Shown piece after piece: positions 44,140 through 55,562 of a DNA stretch of 64,000 nt. The position numbers were made by a program, and so were the translations under genes. The notes beneath the pieces are model-generated. The model was not told the DNA's origin. It did no database searches and saw nothing but the letters and a program-made list of their open reading frames with translations. Source of the DNA: Cladocopium goreaui (taxonomy: Eukaryota; Sar; Dinophyceae; Suessiales; Symbiodiniaceae); NCBI GenBank assembly GCA_947184155.2, contig CAMXCT020006423.1, positions 1 through 64,000 of the forward strand, in the 5' to 3' direction. Position 1 is the stretch's first letter. Every line of letters begins with the position of its first letter.

Positions 44140-47100
44140 TCACAAGAGCTTCCGCTTGTTCCGTCTCCCTCGACGCTTTGGTCTGGGGTCTGGGATGGTG
44201 GGCAACACGCTAGACTGTGCTTGCAAGCTGCGGAGCACTGCGCGGCAGGAATTGATGGCACTGTCATAGCTGGCGGCATCAGGTTCAATGTCCTTTGCTT
44301 TCATCTCATCCTTAGAGAATGGCACCACATGCACCCAGGAATTCTGGCCAAATCTTGATTCTCAATCCATCTACATCTTGGCTTGGAACAGCCCCCCTAT
44401 TGTTTTACACTTCTGGGATCCCCGTCTGTACTCCAACGTGGGGTACAGTCCTAGAAAAAAATCGGTCTAAAATTATGACCCCTAACCTTTGAGAGAGGCT
44501 TTAGATTTTAGAGCTTTAAATTCCTGGCTCCTAACCTCTGAAGCCGAAATCTCACTTCCAACGACCTTTTTGATTTTTTTTTGCTAATTTCCTTGTGCCC
44601 AACGTCCAACATCCAATAAATTTACCCCTCTGGTATCCAAGTAAAAACATTATTTCCTGGATGTTTGCGTTGGTAACATGCCATATCTTCCCCCCCCTCA
44701 ATCTGATACGGAAAAAAATGAATTCCTGGCACCTGACTTCCCGGCTGACAGCTCGCAGTTTTTCAGAGTCCACGGCTTCACGAGTGCGGTCCGGCAGATG
44801 CCCACGGCAATGCGCAACCCTTTTGCATGGACAAATGCATCTTCAGGAAAAAACGCCTGTTTTGCAATTTGGCCACACGTTGGAACAAAATTCTTCAATT
44901 TGTCCCATCGTTTCCTATCTATGGATGGTTGACCTGGTGATGCGATTTTTTTCCTGTGGGGCCAGCCTTTGAAGATCATCCACAAGAATTCGGCCAAAAA
45001 AAGGTCCAGCCCCTTGGATTTTATTTTTGACACCTGCGCCTCGGCTCTTCAAGTCACCTTTTTTTGGTTGGTGAAGCTGAACATATGTGGTTGTACCAAG
45101 GACAACTGTATTTTCAGCAAAAAAACATGTGTTTTGCGCGTTGACACAAAATTCTTGAATTCGTCCCATCATGTCCTATCAGTGGATGATTGGCCTGGTG
45201 ATGCGACTTTTTTCCTGTGGGCCAACCTTTGAAGATCATCCGCAAGTATTCAGTCAAAAAAGGTCCAGCCCCTTGGATTTTATTTTTGACCCCTGCGCCT
45301 TGGCCTCTTGAAGTCACTTTTTTGGTTGGTGAAGCTGAACATATGTCTTTGATACCCCTTACTTGTTCCCTAGGATGCTTTACGAAGCATTTTATAGAGA
45401 AAATTGGTTATAAAATAGTCCTCCGTCAGCCAACATCCAGACAGCAAGTGGGAACCCTCTATGAAATGACCTCTCCGTCATCTCTATGAAATGCTTCTCC
45501 GCAGACGACGCGTGTGCAAAAACACGCAGCGCGACATCGGGCAACAACCCAGTCTTTCCGCCTTTCCACCAACGCACGCGCGCGCGTTAAACACGCGCGC
45601 GCGTTGGCGGAACCCCGACTCGACAAACGCCAGCGAGCCGAGGTTTCAGCCGGAAGTGTGGAGACACAACGAGGAGCAGGAAAGGGGAGACACAACGTGA
45701 AAAATGTCACTTTTATGGTTTGTAAACAAGAAAAAGTTGCTTTTGTACCATAGTGAAATGTTAAAATTTGTGCAGATCTATCTATCTATTAAGTATGCAT
45801 TTATATGAATGTTTTCCCAAAAAAAACCACTAACAAAGCCATTTGTGGCACTTATTTTTTGACGGTAACATTTTGCAAAGAATCCCTCCTATAAAATGCA
45901 TCATCCATCTGCAACATCTTGCACCTCTCTATCATCTTTGATGCTGGGAGGGAAGCTCTCTATAAAATGATAAAATAGGGAGCTCTGGAGGGGCATTTTA
46001 TAGAGTCAAAGCATCGGCATTTTATAGAGGATCAACTTAGGGGTATTGTCTTTGTACCCTTTTGCAAAGTCATGTAAAGAATCATACCCACTCAATTAAT
46101 CATGGTACATTTTTTCCTGGGCTGTTCCTGGGGTTTGACATTTAGATATGTTCTAGTAAACTCCCATTTGATCCATCCACCTTCAAATTTCTGGCTAATA
46201 ACCTTGGGAATTCTACAAACTTACCCGTTATCAGAGTCATTCATGATTGATTTCCTGATGCCTTACATACACAGACTGATAGATCAACCCCCCCTCAATC
46301 ACAACAGGCAGAAATTGATTTCCTGTCACTGTACGTCAGGAAGCTTTCAGGAAAAAAAATCTGGGCCTTTTTTGGTATGATATTTTATTCCTGGCCCCAT
46401 ATCATGCCCCGGGACCCTCACCCACTGTCTGCTAGATTTTTGGAAAATAGTGTTTTTTAAAAAGCGTACTGAACCCCCAGGAAAAAAAACTGGTAGTACA
46501 GAGGAGGGTACTTCTGGGCTCATTATCATGGTTTAATAAGGGGTACACATCTAGCTGCGTTAGCAGGCCATCACAGAATCACAGTTGTTCCTGGTTATGA
46601 TTGTGATGGTGATTCCAAGAAAATGTTAATTTCGAAACAACTTGTGGATAGTTTCGAATCGCACATTGTTGAAACAAAATGCCCAGACATATGTTTGGAT
46701 GTTTTTTGTGTAATTGCCAGCCGATCCACCAATTTTGCGCATTTCCATTTTCACCCTTCAGATGATGTTGCACAGGGTTGCATGCAATTACTGCTGACTT
46801 AAAAATATCTACAGCCAAATTCCTCCCAAGTCAAAGACCCATAACTCATGGACTGACAAAATAAATATATGGTTCCTTATTTATCCGTGTCCATCCGTAT
46901 CCTTCTTATTAATTATTCCTGGTTCGGCTTGCAACATAAACCTCAAAAGGGGTTGTCTTATGTGTGCCCTATTGGTGTCTTATGAGTGACCATTATCCTG
47001 CTTTATATGCTCTCCAGTGTAGATTGATGTACTACAAGCGAGAGTTCGTTTGAAATCAAAATGCGATCGCTTCCAGCAAGCATCCAACAGCCACATGGCT

Positions 47101-48521
47101 TGCAGCGGCTCCCCACCTCTATCACATGCTACCAGTGCAGCACGGTAAGGGCCCAAATCTGGTGTTTTTGGCATCTGCCGTAGATCATTCAGCAGGGACA
47201 GCGCTGGCTGCCAACGTGAAGCTTTCTGACACGCCTCACACATGGCAGGACATGCAAACAGGAAACCATGCAGAGTCCGGACCCATGCGGTATCCCAGAT
47301 AAAATGAATGAGTGAAGTACAGTGAAGTGTCTAGCAACTGGCTCACCTAGAGCACGCAAGTGTGAGATTGCTCCACCAATGCGCCTATACACACGGAGAA
47401 ATGCATGTGGATAATTGTGGATATCATCTTTGCACACACACACACCCCTTATATGTAATATTGTGCCATACCAATACATACACATATGTATGTACACATA
47501 TGTACGCACATGTATGCACATGTGCACATGCAAATCTAAGTCGAATCAAATTTCACATATAGCTATATTATGTATGTATATATATATATATACGTATATT
47601 AATCTATCCCCCTGGACCTAAGGGGGGGTGGCGGGGTAGGATTTCTTTTAGTTCTCCCCACCATGCATTTCGGCCACTGCGGTCATCTGAAACCTTAATC
47701 CAAAGCCACGCCAAACCTGTGCCTGCAGAAGCCTATCACTTCTAGAGTGCGGTGAGTCCCGCTAATTTGCAATAATGTCCTCTCTTCTCCCCTCCAAACC
47801 TGCAGAACTGTCACAACTGACTGCCTTGCTTAAAACCTGTGGTTTTAAGCGAGGCGATGCACAATTCAGCAAGGCGCAAAGCTTTGCCTTGCCCAAAATG
47901 CGATTGCCTTGCTTTAAACCACCGGTTTTAAGCAAGGCGCTACCTGTCAATTCTTTATATTTTTGCAGGTTTGGGGAGGACGAAAGGAAAAGGAGAGGTA
48001 GTTGAAAATCAGTGAAAATCAACAGGTTGGACCAACCTACCCTTAAAAAAAAAAAACACACAATTGCAAAATGAGCCCCCCTTCCGACTTCGAAATCAGG
48101 GCTGAGGGGATACATATGTAATAATATATATATATTTATATTTATTTATTATGTTACGTTATGTCAAATTATGTCATATTATATTATACTATGTTAAATG
48201 GTGTTATCTTATGGTTTGTTATACTATAGTATATGTCAGTTTGCTTTATTATGCGTTATATTTAAAACATGATAATTAAATAATAAACACATAAACAAAT
48301 AAATAAATAAATAAATAAATAGTAGAAAAATATATATATTATAATATATTATAATTAGACATATATTACATTATATCACATCAAACTGACCTGTTGCTTT
48401 CTGCCTCCATGGCGGCGCAAATGGCGGAAGAGTAGGTCTCTTCGTCGGCGCCGCTGTCGCGAAGCTCGTCCAGGAGTTCTAAGGCCCAGCTCCAGGTGCG
48501 ACCCTTCGGCGTCTGCCCCTC
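44140..48521 (-). CDS. Pentatricopeptide-repeat (PPR) protein, at least three exons
   Basis: PPR proteins bind organellar RNA through tandem 35-residue helical hairpins. Exon 48521-48391 carries WALELLDELRDSG and ETYSSAICAAME, a textbook PPR unit, and ends at a CAACAG/GTCAGT donor. The segment about 47238-47040 carries CEACQKASRWQPALSLLNDL, GPYRAALVAC and GEPLQAMWLLDAC, two further units. Exon 44310-44140 follows a TCTCTAAG acceptor, carries MKAKDIEPDAASYDSAINSC, and ends with a basic tail (RPKRRGRRNKRKLL) and TGA. Phases between the first two segments do not join directly, so at least one exon is missing, and the 5' end is not found. An organelle-targeting leader would be expected but was not located. 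Confidence 0.7.
44826..45344 (+). repeat. Two-copy tandem duplication, unit about 255-260 bp
   Basis: Unit one (about 44,826-45,083) and unit two (about 45,095-45,344) share long near-identical stretches, for example GGTCCAGCCCCTTGGATTTT and CCTTTGAAGATCATCC, differing by scattered substitutions and small indels. The duplication lies between the last PPR exon and the upstream ones, so it is intronic if the PPR model is right. Confidence 0.9.
45569..45607. other. CG-rich hairpin, potential Z-DNA
   Basis: CCAACGCACGCGCGCGCG (45,569-45,586) and CGCGCGCGCGTTGG (45,594-45,607) are complementary around a seven-base TTAAACA loop. The alternating CG arms favour Z-DNA. It sits in an unusually GC-rich island (45,505-45,680) within AT-rich surroundings. 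Confidence 0.8.
45690..46970. other. Long stretch without a supported gene
   Basis: AT-rich DNA with recurring TATAAAATG and AGGAAAAAAA words (45,880-46,060, 46,320-46,490). I saw no exon I could defend. If the PPR model holds, this is intron. Confidence 0.4.
47412..47605. repeat. CA/TATG/TA microsatellite cluster
   Basis: (CA)n at 47,435-47,446, ACATATGTATGTACACATATG words to 47,530, and (TA)n at 47,576-47,592, read directly. Confidence 0.85.
47779..48000. mobile_element. Foldback/MITE-like palindromic element
   Basis: Outer arms are imperfect inverted repeats: CCTCCAAACCTGCA (about 47,791-47,804) and its complement TGCAGGTTTGGGGAGG near 47,966. Inside are two 15-bp hairpins: GCCTTGCTTAAAACC/GGTTTTAAGCGAGGC (47,823-47,855, loop TGT) and GCCTTGCTTTAAACC/GGTTTTAAGCAAGGC (47,906-47,938, loop ACC), with a third imperfect palindrome between them (47,869-47,892). 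Each 15-bp stem has a single mismatch. No protein is encoded; a non-autonomous foldback element fits best. No clear target-site duplication was found. Confidence 0.65.
48113..48375. repeat. AT-rich low-complexity DNA
   Basis: TATA and TAAATA runs with almost no G or C, adjoining the 3' edge of a PPR exon. No gene content. Confidence 0.9.
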
Positions 48522-49009
48522 CTACAACATGTGACATGTGTTGCAAAACGTGTTGCAAAACGTGTAAACGTGGAGAACTGAAGAAATTAAAGCACATTAA
48601 AGCACTATTTGACTATTTGGGCAAATGATGGCAAATAACAAATAGTCACAGAATGTCACAAGGTGGGGAGATATGTTTTTTCGATGGAGTCTGGGCTTTC
48701 TCGAGCGTTCCTGCCATTGCCAGGCCAAATGCTTGATGTGCAACTTGTGCAGGAAAGCAGACAGCCAACTGGGCTTTGGGCCGAGCAGGCCATAAAACGC
48801 TTCCTCGAGAGCAGAAACGGAGCTGCAGGCTGATGTTCCGGATGGTAGTGTCACGATGTCTCACAGTCTCACATTCCATTTGCTCAATTTTTGCATATGT
48901 TTGCACTCCTTCATCCTACAGTATCTGAGGCCAGTCCAGAATAACACTCTACTGCCACACAGTACCACCCCCATTGCGCGCTAGCAGATCAACATCATCT
49001 CACAACTTT

Positions 49010-49260
49010 TCATTTGGTTTTGGGCAGCTGATCCCGGATATTCCCATCATCCATTCCCAATTGTCCCTGATATTGCCAGTAATCTGATACTTCAGATAAT
49101 CTCTGATCTATTCTGATCCCTTTGTCGCCATTTGATGCCAGGATGTGCCAAGCATCAGCGCTTCCATTGAAGAAGGTGAGTTGCACCTTGTCTTCTGCAA
49201 CTTCGATTGGCCGAATGGCCTCTGCCAACGACATACCGTGGACCTCGAGACACAAAACAA
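49010..49260 (-). CDS. Exon candidate
   Basis: A TCTCGAG acceptor leads to VHGMSLAEAIRPIEVAEDK and FNGSADAWHILASNGDKG. The first part resembles the acidic repeat exons at 50,150-52,157 (E-D-x-V-x-L-x-F). Frame end uncertain; another frame is open over part of it. Confidence 0.4.
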
Positions 49261-50149
49261 GCCAAAAAGACAAGGCATGACAGGACTAGAAGCCTAAGCT
49301 CTGATATGCCCTGATTATCCCTGATTCCTCTGCGTGTAACCATCTTGCGAGACAAAGTGTCAATGTTGAAATGTGGAAATATGATGAATTGTCGCATCCT
49401 GGAAGACAAAAGAACCCTTAAGATACTTCCCATCGCACTTCCATATCTTTCCACATCTTCCACAAATCTGCTGCCAAAATTCATCCTTTCAGTGGCTTCT
49501 GCCGAGGCACTGCAACACCGCCAGCTGCAAGAAGCTGAAACCCAGGCTGAAGGCCCAGTTCTCAGTTCACTGCTACGCTACGCACCCATGAAGTTGACAG
49601 GTCTCCAGGATGCCTGGATAAAACCTACAGACCTGTCCTGCCGATTTCTTATGATTGTAATTGTAATGATTTGATCAGATTCCAACTGAAAGTATGAACA
49701 AATATAAACAAGTGTTGGATCAGGTTGACCAAGCCCTTCAGGAACTTTCAGAAACCTCAAGTAAGAAACGACTTCAAATACCGCACCGTACGAGTACCGC
49801 ACCAAGTCATCTCCGAGGATCTTTCTGCCCTGGAGCCCCCCTCAAGTGCCACAATCGACACTCCGCCGCCAAGCTCTCGTGGGTTCTCCTCCACTGTCAC
49901 CCCCAACCTGAAACTGCACTCGCATTGCACTCGTATGCACTCGCGTCATCGAGGCTTCGTTAACCAGAACTCATCAGAACTAATCAGAACTAGTCACAAA
50001 TCTATTCAAGTCTTAATGTACCAATATTTATCACTTGCGGCCTAGTTGCGGCTTTTGCAGTGTGACGGTGAGGTAGTTGCTCTCATTCATTGTGTCTACC
50101 TGTACTGCCGGTGTCAAAGGCCAAATGACTGCTTTTGCAGCTACTTCCT

Positions 50150-52157
50150 TTGGAACTTCCTTTAGAGCACACAACAAATACAACAGCAGCAAATGTCACA
50201 GTCAACGTTCAGCTGAGGCACGGAATCTATTTTCACCAGTGGAGCAATGAGATCCGACCACATTTCTTCAGACTCCACTTCTTCGTCTTCCTTGGAACTC
50301 GACGAATGGCGATGTGAAGCGATAAAGAAAAGGTGAACGAGTGGCCATGGCATGCCAAATTTAAATGAATCCTGGTCTCACATCCCAAATTCCAAGAGGA
50401 TGCTCTACCCATCTCAAATACCGCATCGCCATACCCATGCCAAATGTGCCAGGGAAGCGACTCTGAAAAGGAAGGACAACGGGGCCTGAAATCGAAGCTC
50501 CTCTCCTTCAGGTACCAGTTGCTCCTGCGGTAAGGACTGCCTTAGTGACGGCCCCATGGGAATCACATTTTGCAGAGGTTCAAAAGGTTCAAATGGGTTT
50601 CCCTGAATAGCGTTTACCATTCGCGTACATATGGGCGTAAGTCAAAAATTGGATGTGGATCGTGCCGCGCCGGTCCATACTGTCCATACGTATGGGATGG
50701 TGTGGACAAATTCTGATCCATACCTTACATTTTGATTCGCACCTGTATGTTTTGGACTTTTCATATTCATGTTTGTTTTGTTTATCTATATTTATATATG
50801 TATACAGTATATACCTATAATACCTATATGTGTGCAGTATATACAAAATTATACATAGCCTCCGGTAAACTAACATAACATAACTATGGAACATACCACT
50901 TTTAATAGGCAAATAATCATCCATAAATGGGGATTTTCAATAGATTATGTTAGTTTACCGAAGGTTTACTTGCATATCATTGTACTATTTGTCTGTTTGC
51001 ATGCCAAGTGTGCATACAAAGATATTATGTACAGTATATATTATAGATGTGTATATATATATAGTTCAAAAATGTAAAAAATATCATAAAATAATCATAT
51101 ATTATCTAATTCATTCAAAAAATACTACTGCTTATTCTTGTTTTGCACATATCCACGGTGCACTTGGTGCTTTTTCGTATTTCAATTCTTGCTGAGCAGC
51201 TTGATCCAATCCAATGGAGTTCCGATGTCCTCCTCTAGCTGCCAGACCTGGGAGTGCAGGCAGATGGAAGATGTTGGAATAGTTAGGTCCTTGAATGTTG
51301 TTGAGAAATGTTCATAAAAGAATGATAAAGTGTTGATAGTGTTACTGAAAATTGATGAAAATTGGATATTGCCTGTCGCTCGATAGTCTGTCGATAGTGT
51401 CGGCTTGGGGTGGTTCTTCAATGTTCTTCAGCCCAATGGCCAACGGGGCAATACTTTGCACAGTCTTGTTACATCTTGTTACAAAGTCGCATGGTTTCGC
51501 CTTGCCCCCAGGTGCTTTCAGAAAAGCTGGGAGCCTCTCAGGCCTTCAGCCGCAAGCTGACCAGGACAGCGATTTTAAATGTTACCCTTCCTTGCGTAAA
51601 GTTTACCAAACAAAAACTGAATTTTAACGGTTCTTTCTCAAGACTCTGCCAATGGCCAAGTTTTCACAACTCAGATATAGTATGATATAGTTGAATTATG
51701 TTGAATTTGTATGGATTTGCTAATGCCAGCCCTCCAGCCTTCTTTTGGCACATCTGCCAAGAAGCTCCTTTGTTCAGGCTTGACAGAGGCGTTTCGAACT
51801 CCACTTCTTCACCTTCAGGAACCTGCAGGGGGGAATGGGTCAAATGGAAAAGGAGTGTGGATTGGTGCGGTGTGGCGTGTGCCATCTATGGCAAATCTGA
51901 GTCGGCATCAAGTGCTTCGTCGGGCCGCTCTTCAAAATCAAAAAGGAAAATCAAACAAAAAAAACTCAAAATGTAAGAAACATAGACCAATTACCAACAC
52001 GAAAACGAAAGAACAACACGAATCCAAACAGCTTCGGATCAAGAGCAGCTGAGGAACCAAGGCTTCCTGATTGGGTGTGATGAGTGTGTCTTGGATATTT
52101 TGCTTCAGTTGATCCAGAGGTGTCTCAAACTGTATGGCCTCATCCTCTGGAACCCAC
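50150..52157 (-). CDS. Cluster of related acidic exons, tandemly duplicated
   Basis: Five segments begin just after AG acceptors and share an acidic core followed by a hydrophobic helix. From 52,157: VPEDEAIQFETPLDQLKQNI. From 51,822: VPEGEEVEFETPLSSLNKGA. From 51,247: VWQLEEDIGTPLDWIKLLSK. From 50,524: EQLVPEGEELRFQAPLSFLF. From 50,290: EDEEVESEEMWSDLIAPLVK. Shared positions are an E-x-E/D-E patch, then (F)-x-T/A-P-L and a Leu-rich helix. Exon duplication within one minus-strand gene explains this best. The donors are mostly unresolved, so whether all are used is unknown. I cannot name the family. Confidence 0.6.
50859..50964. repeat. 20-bp inverted repeat with 66-bp spacer
   Basis: CCTCCGGTAAACTAACATAA (50,859-50,878) and TTATGTTAGTTTACCGAAGG (50,945-50,964) are complementary apart from one base. 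This could be a small foldback element; no target-site duplication is evident. Confidence 0.85.
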
Positions 52158-52249
52158 CTGCGGCATGAATTTCAATCAGAACTGCAACGAGGCTTGCTCA
52201 TTTAACAAATCAGACGTGATATGATCCGATATGGTGTGATCCACACTTC

Positions 52250-52467
52250 AAGACCTTGTACAAAGGTAACACAATGTTGATGCCCAACTGCCCAACTGCG
52301 CTGACCAAGGCACTTTTCTGTGGGCTTGGGCGGTAGAAGGCCAGCCCTCTCGAGCAGGGCTCGCACATCTGGCCCTTTCCCTGGACCTTTGGCGTGTAAG
52401 CACACTCGCGACAGTCGGGACGGTGCCACACGTGTCCGGCATTGCCAGGTCCTAAGTGGAGCCCCAT
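52250..52467 (-). CDS. Exon candidate with two CX2C pairs
   Basis: From ATG 52,467 the frame reads GNAGHVWHRPDCRECAYTPK and KGQMCEPCSRGLAFYRPSP. CX2C at two sites 17-18 residues apart, with nearby His, suggests a zinc-binding segment. A second frame (PDVRALLERAGLLPPKPTEK) is also open, so the frame is not certain. It is the most upstream member of the 50-52.5 kb minus-strand cluster. Confidence 0.35.
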
Positions 52468-53649
52468 GTTCAGAACAAATGTGTTCTGCGTCTGCCTGTC
52501 TGTGCTTGAGTTTTGGCTGCAGAATATACCGCTAAAATCTAGTAAAGTGGTACTGTAAATCCAAGCTAAGCATGCTAATCATTGGAAAAGAACACAACTC
52601 CCACAACTCCCAAGCCTGTAGAAGCCGAGCAAATCACCAAAATCACCAAACAAAGATAAGCAGAGCGCACCGAGCATCGAAAAAGCCAGAAGATGACCTG
52701 CCGTGATAATGCAAGCACAAGCAGCGCAAGCAGCGCAAGCCAGGAGTGCAGTGAACACCGTGGTCTGCCGGCGCGGAATATGCCGCATGGCGGCAGAGAA
52801 GCATGGCTACCGCATGGCTCCCTCTGCTTGTGAGAGGTAGGCCTTACCAAGTTGCCTCGTCAAGTTTGATCCAAAATGCAGTTGGGTAGTAAACATGCGA
52901 CAGGACTCACAGGACCAGACTAAGCCGGATTAGCAGCCCAAATCTAGTACTCATAAATCAACCAACCCAAAGACAAGAAATGCTGATTATGGACGATTAA
53001 TTTTTCTTGCACCATCACCAGCTATTATGTTTGAAAGTGAGGAAAAGACTGTTTGGAAGCTTGCCCTGGGTCCATGTGAGAGAAAAAACAAGTCTGTGGT
53101 CTTCCGCATCTCACCTTCATCCTCCCTCATCTCATCATCATGCAACCCCGTTTTCGGACAACAACTTTCAAAATATACCAAGAGTTGCATGAGAATCGAT
53201 TGAAATTGACATGTCTAAACACTCAAAGTATCGTCCTATATTTTTTGATATTTTTTGAATATCTTATGTGTGATTTTTGCAAATCCTAGAAATGTCCCGT
53301 GCTTTCGGCATCGGCATCGGCTTTGGAATTCCCAGACGACTGGACCTCGGCGGCCGCGGGGGTCGTCCATACATGGTCGCCCGTTCCGACGGCATCTCTC
53401 GAATGGCCGGAACACCTCAGGTAGGCCATGGCACCGTCTAACTTGCAGAATTCTTACAGAATCCTTACAGAAACCTATCAAGATACAGCAAATCTTATCA
53501 AATCTGAAGTTGCACTGGAAGAAAGTGATGGATGGTGATGGGGCAAATCAATGCAAATTACTGCGCCTAGATGTGTTCAATATTGTTCAATGACAAGGTC
53601 ACAGGTCTCCGATATGAGTTTGGCTCAAGGCGACATCATGCGACATCTC

Positions 53650-53752
53650 CTTGTCTGCACAGCTGCGCTCTCCTGAGCAGGGCACTGCAACCACGACTCG
53701 GAGGCTTCTTAGGCGATGATGGCGACAGAACGTTGGAGATGTCCCGCGACAC
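53650..53752 (-). CDS. Exon candidate with GA donor
   Basis: A TTTTGCAG acceptor is followed by VSRDISNVLSPSSPKKPPSR and GCSALLRRAQLCRQ, then an ACAAG/GAGATG edge, a GA-type donor as used elsewhere in this window. Composition is basic and Ser/Pro rich. Confidence 0.4.
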
Positions 53753-53981
53753 CTGCAAAACTCATCAGGGTGGGATGCTGGAAACCTCTTGCTGCGCGGC
53801 AACCCGAAGCCTGTTTAGTTTAAACTCTGAAGCAACAACATGTGATAAACTTATGTAGGTGCATCTTTAGTAATCTTTACTAATCATTACTATGTCTACG
53901 TATAGTTATTACATGTGATTCCTATCATCATTAAATTATATAAATTTATATAATGTTAATGTCATTAATCAAGCTGTCGTA

Positions 53982-54129
53982 TCACGGGGCTTGAGCCTCC
54001 AGGCTCGCCTTCTTGGGCTCTTCGGGCTTTGCAGCCTCCTGAGATTCGGTCCCAAAATGCCCCAACCCAGGTGGCCCATGCTGACACACCGACATCTTAA
54101 TCACTGAAGGAGGCAGCATGTGTGGAGAT
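53982..54129 (-). CDS. C-terminal exon, Glu/Lys/Pro-rich
   Basis: After a TCCACAG acceptor, 48 residues (HMLPPSVIKMSVCQHGPPGL, then ESQEAAKPEEPKKASLEAQA) end in TGA 53,984. The tail has strongly coding composition and looks disordered. Product unknown; the upstream exons would be beyond 54,129. Confidence 0.5.
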
Positions 54130-54430
54130 CTGTGGACATAAGCAAGTGAGTTTCAGTCGAATGTGCGGTGACCACTGATTCACGATGTTTCACCTGTCAC
54201 CTAAGGAGGAACGTCAGGGTCTTAAAAAGTGAATCACCCCTCCTGAAGCTCACTGAGCATCAGCGTGGCAGAATTCAAATCGTTCACTGCCTGCGGTCAT
54301 TCGAGGCTGAGTATGGGAGAGCATTTTGTGAGGGCAAAACAGGACCTGAGCTGCAAATGTTGCAAAGCTGTGAGGCACTGGTTGAATCTTTTCATGATAA
54401 GACCTCTTGAGAACAGCCGGTCAAGCAGCG

Positions 54431-54499
54431 TCAAGCACCCAATTTTTCAGTTTGCGCTTCCGGTGTTTCTTTTTTCTCCCGCTCTTTGGTCACTTCGAG
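54431..54499 (-). CDS. Short C-terminal exon candidate
   Basis: After a GGCTGAG acceptor, LEVTKEREKKETPEAQTEKL then GA and TGA 54,433. Charged, helix-prone and in a single good frame. It would end a different transcript from the exon at 53,982-54,129, or be an alternative end. Confidence 0.35.
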   Translation of the reverse strand, partial: LEVTKEREKKETPEAQTEKLGA

Positions 54500-54969
54500 C
54501 TCAGCCAGGATTTACATCGTCTCATTGAGGTCACGACCTGTTGACTCAAGCCCAGGAGGCCATAGGTCAATGATACATACATTACATCTACAAATGAAAA
54601 CTAAAAACGTGCCAACGTGCTGTAAACTGTCATTGAATATACTGTATACAGTTGCATGATATCGTGAAGCAAGGCGCCTTTGATGCACTCCTGATAGCCC
54701 TTCCTCGGCCTCCTTAGCATTTCAGTATGGCATCCAAACCAAAAACGAGTCGCGCCAGCCGGAAATGCGAGAAGTGCTGAGCGCGGAAAAAAAAACATAA
54801 AAGGAAGAAACTGCACGTATTTGGGGGCTGCAAGGGTGAGTTTGTCAAGGTTCGCAGGTGTAGCGACAATGAGCAGTTGCTCGAAATAATGGAGTTTATG
54901 GATTTATGGATGGCATTAAATTTACTAAATTCAAGGATTGATTGGAATCTGTCTCAAAGCAATGCCAGG

Positions 54970-55165
54970 CGTCATGTATTCAATTTTGAATTTTCTAACG
55001 CCCCCTTCTAGTTGATGGCTCGGCGGCCGCAATGCTGGAGGCAAACTTTCAGCTCCAGCTAGGGGCAAAATGCACTTGGCATCCTTGGTGATCTGCAGAC
55101 ATGGTGTTTCCACCTTGGATAATACGCACGGATGAGAAATGCTGTTTTGTTCTCCAAAAAAATGA
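54970..55165 (-). CDS. Exon candidate of an unrecognised gene
   Basis: A frame beginning after TTTTGGAG reads CVLSKVETPCLQITKDAKCI, then ESLPPALRPPSHQLEGGVRK. Protein-like, but a competing frame exists. Confidence 0.35.
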
Positions 55166-55562
55166 CGAAAAACAAACATATTAATAACATGATATATAAA
55201 TATAATGTATGATGATAGCATGTAGTGGGTTGCACGCTACCGGTACTTGTGGAGTAAATTCTGCCTAGCGACTCCTACCTCTTCATCGTTCTGATTTATG
55301 AAAGGTGGCCATCAACATAATCCACAATCACAAATCCCAAAAACATGGTAACAACGTCTGTAAGAGGCCGTGTCGGCGATGACATCACATAGTCCCAGGA
55401 CGATGATGGAAACTGTAGCAATTTGCACATTTTTATTTTTCTGGGCTGAATTTTTGGTGCAAATCCTTTGGAAGGGCAACCTCAAAAGTGGAAAATTTAG
55501 CGTTTTACAAACACAAAAGTGCAGCTTTGTTCGCCGAGGGTTTCGCCGAAAAAAACCCTTTC

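Noticed and set aside
53292..53420. Plus-strand first exon (ATG, acceptor- and donor-like edges)
   Set aside because: The segment is GC rich and nearly all six frames are open, including good minus-strand readings that match the local gene direction; I could not choose.
53609..53629. Second spliced-leader-like match on the plus strand (15 of 21 bases, TTTGGCTCAAG exact)
   Set aside because: It lies against the direction of the neighbouring genes with no coding sequence downstream in sense; likely chance.
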